Shown: positions 52,567 to 61,720, counted from the stretch's first letter. The stretch is 64,000 nt of DNA from CAXMQS01 sp964195995 (GCA_964195995.1 CAXMQS010000094.1:157399-221398), one strand, 5' to 3'. The notes: generated by a model from the sequence alone, not told the origin. Numbers and translations: made by a program.

Positions 52567-54582
52567 CTAACGCTCGCGCTGGAACGCCAGCTCCTTGTCC
52601 CCTTGGTCGGCGTCCATCTCGCGGGCGTAGCGGTGGCCCGAGTAGACAGCGGTGGCGATGGTGCCGGGGGCGTTGCAGTCGCCGATACGCGTTATCTCGA
52701 TGCGGTCGACCAGCTCGTGGTACAGCGCATCCTGGGGGATGCGTGAGGTGGTCATCACCACGCTCGCGGCCGCTACCTCCCGGGTGTCCTCGGTGTAGAT
52801 GTTCTTCAAAAGCGCCGAGTCCTCGCCCACACCTGCCAGCGAGGTCCCCGTTTCCAACGACACTCCCAGGCTCATCAGCCTCTGCTGGACTCGGTACTGC
52901 TCTTCAGTGTGGGTCGTCCAGGTCGACACCTCGTTGGCCGGTGTAACCAGGGTGACCTCGGCCCCCGCCAACTGGAGGGTCTCGGCGATGACGCTGCCCA
53001 TGTAGTAGTGATCGTCATCGAAGACCACCACGGGGCCGGTTGGCCGCGCCCCGGCCATGATGTCGTCCGGGGTCAATACGGATGGACCCTCCCAGCCCGG
53101 AACCGGCTCTTCGAGCCAGCGCCCCGTCCCATCGCGCCGCCACTTTGCTCCGGTAGCGAGCGCCACCCGATCTGCAGCGAACTCGAGGATCTGCTCGGAA
53201 TCCACGACGCTGTCTAGCCAGAACTCGACGTTGCGGAGCTTGGTGATCTGGTTGAGGCGCCAGTCGCGGACACGTCCCCACTCGGCAAGCCCGATGAGGG
53301 CCGACTCGAGGGCAACGCGGCCTCCCAGCTCAGTGCGGGCTTCGGCGATCGTCACTTGATACCCGCGCTTGCCAAGTGCCACCGCGGCCTCCAGCCCGGC
53401 GGGACCGCCACCGACCACCAGCACGGAGGCGTCAGAGCCCTTCGCAGGAATGCGCTCGGGGTGCCAGCCTTTGCGCCACTCCTCGCCCATCGTTGGGTTC
53501 TGAGTGCACCGAATCGGAGTGCCCGTCTGGTCTCCGGTGTAGCAGATGTTGCAGCCGATGCACTCGCGGATCTCATCGTCGCGACCTTCGGCGATCTTCA
53601 ACGGAAGGAACGGGTCGGCGATGGACGGTCGGGCGGCGCCGACGAAGTCGATCACGCCCTGGCGCACGAGGCGAAGCATCGTCTCGGGCGACGTGAATCG
53701 TCCGACGCTGACGACCGGCTTTTGCGTGACTCCCTTGACCCACGACATGGTCTCCTCGAGTGCGGCCTCGGGGACGAACCGCGAGGTCCCCATCTCGAAG
53801 GTGTAGTCGTGGACGGTGATGTCCCACAGATCAGGAAGATCGGCCAGCAGCTCGAGCATCTCCCTGGGCTCGGCGGTGTCCTGATCTTCGTCGTCTCCGC
53901 CCGAACTTGCCGAGAAGCGCACCGCCACGGCGCAGGTGTCGCCAACGGCCTCCTTGGTCTCCTCGATCAGCTCTCGCAGCAGCCGGACCCGGTTCTCGAG
54001 TGACCCGCCGTACTCGTCGCTCCTCTTGTTGGAAGGCAGCAGGAACTGGCGGAGCAGATACCAGTGAGCGGCGTACACGTAGACGATGTCGAAGCCGGCA
54101 CGCTGGGCTCGCTTGGCGGCTTCCAGGTGCCATTCTTTCAACTGCTTGATGTCCGCTTTGTCCATGGCCCGCGTCTGAACCGGGTCCCAGACCCCGGCGG
54201 GTCGTGAGTGGGTTCCAAGCGGCACCTCGCGGGAATAGAGGTTGGCACTGGCGGCCCCGCCGTGCCACAACTCGACGCCGGCAAGGGCTCCGTGCTCATG
54301 GATCTTTTCGACTGTCAAGCCCAGCGCCGCGACATCGCCGTCGTCCCACAGGGAGGCCGACGGATAAGGCTCGTCATCCGATGACGGGTGAATCGACGTG
54401 TACTCAGTGCACACCGTGCCCCAGCCGCCCTCGGCCTTCACCCCACGTAGACCGGCGAGCGTCTGCGGACGTCGGTAGCCCATGCCGGTGCAATGCGGGA
54501 CCTGGTAGAAGCGATTGGGTGCTGTGACCGGACCGATGCGAACCGGCTCGAACAGGATGTCGAATCGTGGATCGCGTGGCAT
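52567..54582 (-). CDS. Trimethylamine-dehydrogenase-like iron-sulfur flavoprotein
   Basis: A 671-aa protein matching the TMADH/2,4-dienoyl-CoA-reductase family along its length. N-terminal FMN barrel: NRFYQVPHCTG contains the Cys that binds FMN covalently in TMADH; TEYTSIHP keeps Tyr60; YVYAAHWYL keeps the catalytic Tyr/His pair. The 4Fe-4S cluster is CIGCNICYTGDQTGTPIRC. The C-terminal half is an ADP/FAD-binding region (VLVVGGGPAGLEAAVALGKRG). Of the TMADH aromatic bowl, Trp355 is Asp here and the Trp264/Asp267 segment is shortened, so the amine substrate probably is not trimethylamine. Electron acceptor likely ETF. Confidence 0.88.
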   Translation of the reverse strand: MPRDPRFDILFEPVRIGPVTAPNRFYQVPHCTGMGYRRPQTLAGLRGVKAEGGWGTVCTEYTSIHPSSDDEPYPSASLWDDGDVAALGLTVEKIHEHGALAGVELWHGGAASANLYSREVPLGTHSRPAGVWDPVQTRAMDKADIKQLKEWHLEAAKRAQRAGFDIVYVYAAHWYLLRQFLLPSNKRSDEYGGSLENRVRLLRELIEETKEAVGDTCAVAVRFSASSGGDDEDQDTAEPREMLELLADLPDLWDITVHDYTFEMGTSRFVPEAALEETMSWVKGVTQKPVVSVGRFTSPETMLRLVRQGVIDFVGAARPSIADPFLPLKIAEGRDDEIRECIGCNICYTGDQTGTPIRCTQNPTMGEEWRKGWHPERIPAKGSDASVLVVGGGPAGLEAAVALGKRGYQVTIAEARTELGGRVALESALIGLAEWGRVRDWRLNQITKLRNVEFWLDSVVDSEQILEFAADRVALATGAKWRRDGTGRWLEEPVPGWEGPSVLTPDDIMAGARPTGPVVVFDDDHYYMGSVIAETLQLAGAEVTLVTPANEVSTWTTHTEEQYRVQQRLMSLGVSLETGTSLAGVGEDSALLKNIYTEDTREVAAASVVMTTSRIPQDALYHELVDRIEITRIGDCNAPGTIATAVYSGHRYAREMDADQGDKELAFQRER

Positions 54583-54678
54583 GTCTCCTCCGACACTCGG
54601 TGCTCCGGCCGCTGAGAATCACGCTACTCGGTCGCCGCCCCTCTGCCGACGTCGACGACCGACGCCTTGGAGCCAGGA

Positions 54679-54710
54679 GAAAGGGCCGGCCCGCACGGAC
54701 CGGCCCTTTC
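54679..54710 (-). terminator. Terminator of the polyamine transporter operon
   Basis: GAAAGGGCCGG and CCGGCCCTTTC form an 11-bp stem with a 10-nt loop, 17 nt after the potD stop when read on the minus strand, ending in a T-rich arm. It separates the pot operon from the TMADH-like gene. Confidence 0.7.
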
Positions 54711-54727
54711 TGATCTCGCGAGGCTGC

Positions 54728-55930
54728 TCAGCTCTTAGCTGCCGAGTAGGCGTCTGCGTAGTAGGTCCCGAAGTCGCCCAAGTCCTCGAAGAACTCGAGC
54801 CTGTCCAGCACCTCCGGGAGCGGATAGATGGACGGGTCCTCGAGGATCTCCTCATAGATGTACTCCGCCGCCGCCGCGTTCGGGCTGGCGTAGTAGTTGT
54901 AGTTGGTCAGCTCACCACCGTTGAATCCGTCAAGGATGAAGTTGACGAACGTCTGCGCCGAGCACGGATGCTCTGCGGTTGACGGGATGGCGATGGTGTC
55001 TACCCAGGCTGCGGCACCCTCAGTGGGGATGGCGTAGCCGAAGTCCTCGTAGGCGTCGTAGTCGTCCGTCGACGCCGCGTCGTATGCGGCCAAGAAGTCG
55101 CCGTTCCAGCCTTGCGACACCACTGTCTCGCCTGATGTGAGCAGATCCCAGTAGCCGGACGAAGAGAACGCTGCAAGCTGGTCCTTGGTCTCCTTGATGA
55201 GCGCCGCCGCCTCGTCGACCTCGGCTTCGTTGGTCGTGTTCAGCGAGTAACCGAGATAGATGAGTGCCGCCCCCATGGTCTCGCGCTCGTCGTCGAGCAA
55301 TGAGATGAACCCGGCGTTGTCTGCGCTCATCGCCGGATCGAAGATGACGCCCCACGAGACCCCGTCCTCATCGTCGATCGTGCCGTAGGCATAGCCGATA
55401 CCGGTTGTTCCCCACTGGTAGGGAGCCGAGTACTGATTACCCGGGTCGTAGGGCAAGTTGGTGAATTCGGCGGCGATGTTCGACAGGTTGGGCACCGCGT
55501 CCGGATTGAGCTTCACCAACAGGCCCGCATCCTTCATGATCGACACCATGTAGTCGGATGGCACGACAACGTCGTAGCCAACACCGGCATCGATCTGGGC
55601 CAGCATTGTCTCGTTGGAGTCGTACTCGGTGAGCACCACGCTCACGCCGGACTCCTCCTCAAAGGCGGCCAGCAGGTCGGTCACCTCGGCCTCCTCAGCC
55701 AATGAACCGGTAGGGATGTACTCCGTCCAGTTGTACAGGTTGAGGTTGCCATCGGTTTCTCCGAGCGTGCAGGCGTCGGCCGCAGCCTGGATACCCGTGG
55801 CCGGAGGCTCGGTAGCAGGGGCCGCCGTTCCCCCGGAAGTACCACCCGACGTTGTCGCGGAACTCCCCGAGTCCCCGCAGGCCGCCCCGACCAATGCCAG
55901 GACCGCCATCAGCATCAGAATTCGTCTCAT
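54728..55930 (-). CDS. potD: Polyamine ABC transporter substrate-binding lipoprotein
   Basis: A 400-aa extracellular binding lipoprotein. MRRILMLMAVLALVGAAC is the signal peptide with lipobox Cys18, then a Ser/Thr/Gly/Pro linker. The mature part begins LNLYNWTEYIPTG, the typical PotD/PotF start; YDVVVPSDYMVSIM and APYQWGTTGIGY are family motifs. AGGAGG precedes the ATG; upstream in-frame codons are not part of the gene. Fourth transporter component of the aminotransferase-ALDH-potABCD unit. The ligand is probably putrescine, spermidine or another organic cation. Confidence 0.9.
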   Translation of the reverse strand: MRRILMLMAVLALVGAACGDSGSSATTSGGTSGGTAAPATEPPATGIQAAADACTLGETDGNLNLYNWTEYIPTGSLAEEAEVTDLLAAFEEESGVSVVLTEYDSNETMLAQIDAGVGYDVVVPSDYMVSIMKDAGLLVKLNPDAVPNLSNIAAEFTNLPYDPGNQYSAPYQWGTTGIGYAYGTIDDEDGVSWGVIFDPAMSADNAGFISLLDDERETMGAALIYLGYSLNTTNEAEVDEAAALIKETKDQLAAFSSSGYWDLLTSGETVVSQGWNGDFLAAYDAASTDDYDAYEDFGYAIPTEGAAAWVDTIAIPSTAEHPCSAQTFVNFILDGFNGGELTNYNYYASPNAAAAEYIYEEILEDPSIYPLPEVLDRLEFFEDLGDFGTYYADAYSAAKS

Positions 55931-55940
55931 TTCTCTCCTC

Positions 55941-56747
55941 CTATGTCTGTCCTCGACGTTGAATTGCCAGCGAAGCGAATACAAGAATCATGGACGCCGT
56001 GACCATCAGCGTAGATACGGCGTTGATCTCAGGCGTGACCGACCGCCTGATGAGCCCAAAAACGTGAACGGGGAGCGTCGTCGACCCGGGACCTTGAACG
56101 AAGCTGGTGATGACGACATCGTCCAGCGACAACGTAAGGGCGAGGAGTCCTCCGCCGAGCACTCCGGGCATTATGAGGGGCAGCGTTACCCGGCGGAACG
56201 TCTGCCAGCGACTGGCATAGAGGTCCGCCGCCGCTTCCTCCATTGACGGATCCATGTGAGCCAGCCGGGCGCGTACCACGATGGCCACGAACGAGATGTT
56301 GAAAGCGATGTGCGCCAGGACGATCGACAGCCGTCCCAGCGGCAGCCCGATCTGGGTGAACCACAACAACAGCATGACCGCCATGGTCACGTCGGGAATG
56401 ATCACCGGCATGTACAGGATGGCGTCAAAGGTGCCGCGGCTGACCCACTTCCGGTACCGATCCAGAGCCAGCGCCGCCGCCGTGCCAAACACCGTGGCCA
56501 CGATCGTTGACCACAGCGCCACCCACAGCGTGTTCTCGAGGGTGGCCAACAGCTGCTCGTTGCCTGCCATCCGTCGGTACCAACGAAGGGAGAACCCTCC
56601 CCAGATGCCAACGTTGGACGCACCCGAGAACGAGAACACGATGACGACCAGGATCGGCAGGTACAGGAAGGCGAACACGAACCAGCCATTGAACGACAAC
56701 CATCGATCCATCCTCGAGCGCCGCCCGCCGGCCTGTTGCACCGTCAT
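55941..56747 (-). CDS. potC: Polyamine ABC transporter permease (PotC-like)
   Basis: A 268-aa inner-membrane permease of the MetI/BPD class with about six hydrophobic helices. The EAA loop is visible as EEAAADLYASRWQTFRRVTLPLIMPG near residues 178-203, where it contacts PotA. ATG overlaps the PotB stop (ATGA), and potD starts 10 nt after its stop. Shows the short N-terminal YLPILVVIVFSF start of PotC proteins. Confidence 0.9.
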   Translation of the reverse strand: MTVQQAGGRRSRMDRWLSFNGWFVFAFLYLPILVVIVFSFSGASNVGIWGGFSLRWYRRMAGNEQLLATLENTLWVALWSTIVATVFGTAAALALDRYRKWVSRGTFDAILYMPVIIPDVTMAVMLLLWFTQIGLPLGRLSIVLAHIAFNISFVAIVVRARLAHMDPSMEEAAADLYASRWQTFRRVTLPLIMPGVLGGGLLALTLSLDDVVITSFVQGPGSTTLPVHVFGLIRRSVTPEINAVSTLMVTASMILVFASLAIQRRGQT

Positions 56748-57643
56748 ACTGTCCTCGCCCCGCTGCGGAAGTACAGGATCGTCGCCAGCACCATGACCAT
56801 CAGGATGGCCGAGGACAGAGCGGAGCCGAACGGCCAGTTGCGGGCCGCGCCGAACTGGGTGACGATGAAGTTGCCTAACAGGGTTGTCTTGGCCCCGCCG
56901 AGGATGTCTGGGGTCACGTAGGCGCCGAGGCTCGGAACGAAGACGAGGATCGAGCCGGCGACTATCCCGGGGCGCGACAGCGGCAGCGTGATCTTCATGA
57001 ACGCCTTGGTCCCTGAGGCGTACAGATCTCTGCCCGCCTCAACCAGGCTCCAATCGATGCGCTCGATGGCGGCGTACAACGGAAGCACCATGAACGGCAG
57101 ATAGCCATACAGCAGACCGATGAAGACGGCAGGCAGGGTGAACAGCATCCGACCCCATAACCCGGTGAGCTCGCCGAGCTGGGTGATGTAGCCGTCGGAG
57201 TCGAGCAGCATCCGCCAGGCGTAGGTCCTGACCAAGAAGTTCGACCAGAACGGTATGAGAACGAGGATCAGCAGGATCGTGCGTGTGCTCTGCTTGCGAC
57301 GCGTTGCGATCCAATAGGCGAACTGATATCCGATGATCAGGCAGAGGACGGTGTTCAAGATCGCTACGAACAGAGAGCGGGTGACGATGGTGCGCACCAA
57401 GTCGTCGGTGAGCCTGGTCCAGCCGTCGACGTTCCAATTCTCGAGTTCCGGCCTCCCGGTCCGGCTCCGGCTGGCGAAAGAGAATATGAAGACGATTATC
57501 AGCGGCAGCACGAAGAACACGATGAGGTAGACGTAGGCGGGGACCGCATGGAGGAAACCACGCCAGGACTCGCGGCGACGTGCGGCGCGCTCGAGCCTCG
57601 GGTTGACCGCCACCTCCTCCGAGCGTTCGTCGGTCAGAGTCAC
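56744..57643 (-). CDS. potB: Polyamine ABC transporter permease (PotB-like)
   Basis: A 299-aa permease with about six membrane helices. FLHAVPAYVYLIVFFVLPLI is the first helix; the EAA loop reads LVEAGRDLYASGTKAFMKITLPLSRPG. The GTG at 57643 overlaps the PotA stop (GTGA), which decides the start over the longer open frame. With PotC it forms the membrane channel. Confidence 0.9.
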   Translation of the reverse strand: MTLTDERSEEVAVNPRLERAARRRESWRGFLHAVPAYVYLIVFFVLPLIIVFIFSFASRSRTGRPELENWNVDGWTRLTDDLVRTIVTRSLFVAILNTVLCLIIGYQFAYWIATRRKQSTRTILLILVLIPFWSNFLVRTYAWRMLLDSDGYITQLGELTGLWGRMLFTLPAVFIGLLYGYLPFMVLPLYAAIERIDWSLVEAGRDLYASGTKAFMKITLPLSRPGIVAGSILVFVPSLGAYVTPDILGGAKTTLLGNFIVTQFGAARNWPFGSALSSAILMVMVLATILYFRSGARTV

Positions 57644-58719
57644 TCGGCCAGCGCCGTTGTCGAATCTGGATGGAAGTCGACCACCACCTCGTCGCCAACC
57701 TCCCATCGCCGCATCACGGGAAGGTTCTCGACGCGTACATCGAACGACCCTGAGGCCCCGACGTCGATCTCGTAGTACAGGGACTCCCCGTAGAACGTCC
57801 GGCGCGCCACCGTGCCCTTCAGAATGTTGCGGTCGGGCGGGGCCTGGGAGACCTCCGCGAAGAGGTGGAGCTTCTCAGGGCGCAGAGCAAGGGTGACGCT
57901 GGTGCCTGGGCTCGAGTCGGTCTTGGCCCGCACGATCTCCCCTCCGGCAAGGCGCACCGAGCCCGGCTCGACGAGCTCGGCTGGCAGGAAGCTCATATCG
58001 CCAACGAAGCTGGCAACGAACAGGTTGGCAGGGGACTCGTAGATGTCCTCGGACACTCCCACCTGCACCAGCTTTCCTTCGTTCATGACGCCGATCCGGT
58101 CGGACATGGTCAGGGCTTCCTCTTGATCGTGGGTCACATAGATGAACGTGATGCCGACGTTCTTTTGGATGTCCTTCAGCTCCAGTTGCATCGTCTGGCG
58201 CAGCTTGAGATCGAGAGCGCCCAATGGCTCATCAAGCAAGAGAACCTTGGGTTGATTGACGAGAGCACGGGCCAGCGCCACCCGCTGCTGTTGGCCACCG
58301 GAGAGCGCGCCCGGGCGGCGCTTGTTGAGCCCGGTGAGCTCGACCAGATCGATGGTCTCGTTGACTCTCTGCTTCTCCTCGGAGCGGTCGACGCCCTTCA
58401 TCCGAAGCCCGAACCCGACGTTCTGCTCGACGTTCATGTGGGGGAACAGGGCGTAGGACTGGAAGACGGTGTTGACCGGCCTCTTGTTGGGCGGGCGCAG
58501 CCCCATCTCTTCTCCGAAGATCTGGATGCTGCCGTCGGTTGGGAACTCGAGCCCCGCGATCATTCGCAGTGTCGTGGTCTTACCGCAGCCCGATGGCCCC
58601 AGGAGCGAGAAGAACTCGCCGTCCCGCACCTCGAGATCGACGTCATCGACCGCAACGACCTCCTCGCCGAATTTCTTGCTGACACCGTGGAGGCCGACGG
58701 CGGCGGCGCTCGCACTCAG
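57640..58719 (-). CDS. potA: Polyamine ABC transporter ATP-binding protein, non-standard start
   Basis: An ABC ATPase: GPSGCGKTTT Walker A, LSGGQQQRVALARAL signature, LLLDEPLGALD Walker B, HDQEEAL H-loop, then a C-terminal TOBE/OB region. No ATG, GTG or TTG occurs in frame before GTG 58629, which would start inside the first sheet. Conserved sequence extends upstream (VGLHGVSKKFGEEVVAVDDV) to a CTG at 58719 preceded by GGGGA, giving 359 aa. The frame is closed by the ALDH stop at 58747. So either CTG initiates, or a base error hides the true start. Confidence 0.87.
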   Translation of the reverse strand: MSASAAAVGLHGVSKKFGEEVVAVDDVDLEVRDGEFFSLLGPSGCGKTTTLRMIAGLEFPTDGSIQIFGEEMGLRPPNKRPVNTVFQSYALFPHMNVEQNVGFGLRMKGVDRSEEKQRVNETIDLVELTGLNKRRPGALSGGQQQRVALARALVNQPKVLLLDEPLGALDLKLRQTMQLELKDIQKNVGITFIYVTHDQEEALTMSDRIGVMNEGKLVQVGVSEDIYESPANLFVASFVGDMSFLPAELVEPGSVRLAGGEIVRAKTDSSPGTSVTLALRPEKLHLFAEVSQAPPDRNILKGTVARRTFYGESLYYEIDVGASGSFDVRVENLPVMRRWEVGDEVVVDFHPDSTTALAE

Positions 58720-58746
58720 CGGGAGTCCCCGAGTCTCTTGCTGCCG

Positions 58747-60171
58747 TCACGCATGGTTGATCATCACGTGCTTGACCTCTGTGTAGTGATCCAGCGAATA
58801 GGCCGACATGTCCTTGCCGTAGCCAGAGTGCTTGAAGCCGCCATGGGGCATCTCGGAGACGATCGTGATGTGGTCGTTGACCCACACGGTGCCGAACCGC
58901 AGTCCCTTGGTCATCCGCATGGCGCGACCGACATCCTTGGTCCACACCGACGCCGCCAGTCCGAAGTCGACGTCGTTGGCCCAGGCGAGGGCCGCATCTT
59001 CGTCGCCTGCGTCCTGGACGGTCAGTACCGGTCCGAAGACCTCCTGCTGGATGATCTCGGACCTCTGATCGGCGCCCGCTACGAGTGAGGGCGCGTAATA
59101 GAACCCATCCCCATCGATCCGCTTGCCTCCGGTGACAAGACGGGCGCCGTCGGAAACCGCGCGGTCGACGAATCCGGCGACACTCTCGAGCTGGTCGGCC
59201 GACACCAGCGGTCCCATCTCGATGTCCGGATCGTTCGGATCACCGACCGAGATCTGGCCGATCTGGTCATCGAGGGCGCCGACGAGTTCGTCGTGGATCC
59301 CGGAGGTGGCGACGACCCGACACGGAGCGGTGCAGTCCTGACCCGAGTTGTAGAAACTTGCTTCGCGTAGCTTGGCAGCGACAGCAGCGGCGTCGGCATC
59401 GTCGAAGACAACCACCGGCGCCTTACCCCCTAGCTCGAGGTGGACCCTCTTGAGGGTGTCGGAGGCGGTGCGCGCCACCCGCTTCCCCGCGGCAACGCTG
59501 CCCGTGATGGAGATCATGGCGATGTCCGGGTGGGCCGACATCGCCTCGCCGACCACGGAGCCCGCGCCGCACACAACGTTGAGGACCCCTGGCGGCAGGA
59601 CACCCTCGAGGAGCTGGGCGAGACGGAGCGCCGTGACCGGAGTGATCCCCGAGGGCTTGAGCACCACAGTGTTCCCGGTGGCAAGAGCGGGACCCAGTTT
59701 CCAGGTCGCCATGTTCAGGGGGTAGTTCCACGGTGCGATCGCACCGACGACGCCAAGAGGCTCTCGGCGGACATACGAAGTGGCGCCGGGCCAGTACTCC
59801 GCGGCGGCCTTGCCCTCGATGTGGCGGGCGGCGCCGGCGAAGAAGCGCCAGTTGTCGATCGTGAGGTCGAACTCGAAGTCGACGATCGAGACGGGCTTGC
59901 CAACGTTCTGGACTTCGAGCATCCGCAGCTCGTCCACGTTCTTCTCGATGACGTCGGCAACCGCGAACAACGCCTCCGACCGCTCGCGCGGTGTCTTGTC
60001 GGCCCATGCGGGGAAGGCCTCGGCGGCGGCGACTACGGCGGCGTCGACATCAGCCGGCGTGCTGACAGGCACAGTGGCCATGGTCTCGGCGGTGGCGGGG
60101 TTCAGCACCTCCTTTGTGGCCCCGTCCGACGAGGGCTGCCACGAGCCTCCGATGTGATTGAGCAGTTCCAT
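58747..60171 (-). CDS. Aminobutyraldehyde-type aldehyde dehydrogenase
   Basis: A 474-aa ALDH close in look to gamma-aminobutyraldehyde/betaine-aldehyde dehydrogenases (PatD/BetB). Seen: APWNYPLNMATWKLGPALA, SITGSVAAGKRV, LELGGKAPVVV catalytic Glu, and GQDCTAPCRV with the catalytic Cys in the Cys-Thr-Ala context of PatD. Encoded between a class III aminotransferase and the pot genes, so it likely oxidises 4-aminobutyraldehyde (or a similar aminoaldehyde) to the amino acid. Confidence 0.88.
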   Translation of the reverse strand: MELLNHIGGSWQPSSDGATKEVLNPATAETMATVPVSTPADVDAAVVAAAEAFPAWADKTPRERSEALFAVADVIEKNVDELRMLEVQNVGKPVSIVDFEFDLTIDNWRFFAGAARHIEGKAAAEYWPGATSYVRREPLGVVGAIAPWNYPLNMATWKLGPALATGNTVVLKPSGITPVTALRLAQLLEGVLPPGVLNVVCGAGSVVGEAMSAHPDIAMISITGSVAAGKRVARTASDTLKRVHLELGGKAPVVVFDDADAAAVAAKLREASFYNSGQDCTAPCRVVATSGIHDELVGALDDQIGQISVGDPNDPDIEMGPLVSADQLESVAGFVDRAVSDGARLVTGGKRIDGDGFYYAPSLVAGADQRSEIIQQEVFGPVLTVQDAGDEDAALAWANDVDFGLAASVWTKDVGRAMRMTKGLRFGTVWVNDHITIVSEMPHGGFKHSGYGKDMSAYSLDHYTEVKHVMINHA

Positions 60172-60186
60172 ACGAGTTCTCCTTCG

Positions 60187-61554
60187 TCAGGCCCCGGCCG
60201 TCACGGCCTCAGCAAACTCTTCGAAGACGGCGACGTAGTGGTCGACCTCGGCTTCGCTGTGAGCGACGGACAGCGTCCACTGCTCGTCGGCACCTGGTGT
60301 CATGTAGACGCCGTTGACCATGTGATACAGCCAACCCAGATAGTTGAGACCCTCGTCGAAGTGCTCTGCGTACGATCGATAGTCGACAACGGGCTCGTCG
60401 GCGAACATCACGCACCCCTTGGAGGCCACCCCTATGGCATAGGCCGGGAGGCCGAAGCGATCGCACACCTCCTGACAGCCGTCCAGCACCCGCCGACCGA
60501 TCTGGTCGAGCTTGCGGTAGGCATCGGCATCGAGCACCTGGAGGAGTGCCGCCTCGGCTGCGGCCATCGTGAGCGGGTTGCCGTTGAATGTTCCGACCTG
60601 AGCGACTGTCCCGTCGCTGATCTGGGCCATGATCTCCTCTGTCCCGAGGACGGCACCGATCGGAGTGCCGCCACCGGTGGCTTTGGCCACAGCGACGATG
60701 TCAGGCACGACGCCGTACTTCTCAACGGCGCCCCCGGGCGCGACGGTGACACCGGTCTTCACCTCGTCGAAGATCAAGACGACCCCGTGCTTAGCGGTGA
60801 TCTCGCGGAGAGCCTCGAGATAGCCCGGATTCGGAGGAACGATGCCGATGTTCATCATGATCGGCTCGATGATCATCGTGCCGATGTCCGGATTGGCCGC
60901 CAGGGTCGCGTCTAGTGCGCCTGGATCGTTGAAGGGCACCACCACCGTCAGATCGAGCAGCGCCTTGGGGATCCCCGCCGACTGTGGGACCGACACTGGA
61001 TGGGCGCGCGGCCCGACCTTCGACGGATCGGGATGGACCGAAACCATCACGGAGTCATGGTGGCCGTGATAGGAGCCTTCGATCTTGACCAATCCATCCT
61101 TGCCTGTGAAGGCCCTGCCGAGGCGGACCGCATCCAGGGTCGCCTCCGTGCCGGAGTTGGAGAAGCGGACTTTGGGAAGACGGAAGCGGCGGGACAATTC
61201 CCGCGCTACCCGAACCGCGGCGGCATTTGGAGCGGCAAAGTGAGTCCCCTTGGAGGCGGCTTCAGCGATGGCTGCTGCGACCACCGGGTGGGCATGGCCA
61301 ACCACCATCACCCCGAACCCGTTGTGGAAGTCGCTGTACTCGTTGCCGTCGAGGTCTACGACCCTCGAACCCTTGCCCTCGACGATGAAGATCGGGTGCG
61401 GCGACTGATCCTGGAAGGACGACGCCACCCCCGACGGCAGCACCTCCTTGGCCTCCTCGACGAACTCGCCTGACTTCTTCGTACGGAGCCGCAGCGACTC
61501 CTCCATCGACTTCGTCAGTTCTTCTACTCGATCGCGATTGATCTTGCTAGCCAT
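60187..61554 (-). CDS. Class III aminotransferase (GSA-like), first gene of the pot operon
   Basis: A 455-aa PLP aminotransferase: FSNSGTEATLDAVRLGR, EGSYHGHHDS, VLIFDEVKTGV and VAVAKATGGGTP with the PLP lysine. Its stop is 15 nt before the ALDH start. Likely takes an amino group from a diamine or omega-amino acid delivered by the PotABCD system, passing the aldehyde to the adjacent ALDH. GSA-type sequence leaves the substrate open. Divergent from the AsnC/Lrp regulator, which probably controls it. Confidence 0.87.
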   Translation of the reverse strand: MASKINRDRVEELTKSMEESLRLRTKKSGEFVEEAKEVLPSGVASSFQDQSPHPIFIVEGKGSRVVDLDGNEYSDFHNGFGVMVVGHAHPVVAAAIAEAASKGTHFAAPNAAAVRVARELSRRFRLPKVRFSNSGTEATLDAVRLGRAFTGKDGLVKIEGSYHGHHDSVMVSVHPDPSKVGPRAHPVSVPQSAGIPKALLDLTVVVPFNDPGALDATLAANPDIGTMIIEPIMMNIGIVPPNPGYLEALREITAKHGVVLIFDEVKTGVTVAPGGAVEKYGVVPDIVAVAKATGGGTPIGAVLGTEEIMAQISDGTVAQVGTFNGNPLTMAAAEAALLQVLDADAYRKLDQIGRRVLDGCQEVCDRFGLPAYAIGVASKGCVMFADEPVVDYRSYAEHFDEGLNYLGWLYHMVNGVYMTPGADEQWTLSVAHSEAEVDHYVAVFEEFAEAVTAGA

Positions 61555-61650
61555 CCGGGCTCCTATCGCTGCGGTGCAACCGAGGTCGTCTCAAACTGCG
61601 TCCTTACTAGCACAGATATCGAGCCATTCGCAAGCCAGACCACCCATGTG

Positions 61651-61698
61651 TTGCGAATTCACAATGTACCGGAGTCCACAACGACTAGATTGACAATC
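61651..61698. promoter_or_regulatory. Candidate AsnC/Lrp operators in the divergent control region
   Basis: Two palindromes lie in the 166-bp gap between the aminotransferase and the regulator: TTGCGAATTCACAA at 61651-61664 (one mismatched pair) and GATTGACAATC at 61688-61698 (perfect). Their centres are 35-36 bp apart. The gap is AT-richer than the surroundings. They fit binding sites for the AsnC-type regulator encoded next to them, which would control both directions. Confidence 0.45.
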
Positions 61699-61720
61699 GC
61701 GCACAGACCAAGGTTGTTCG

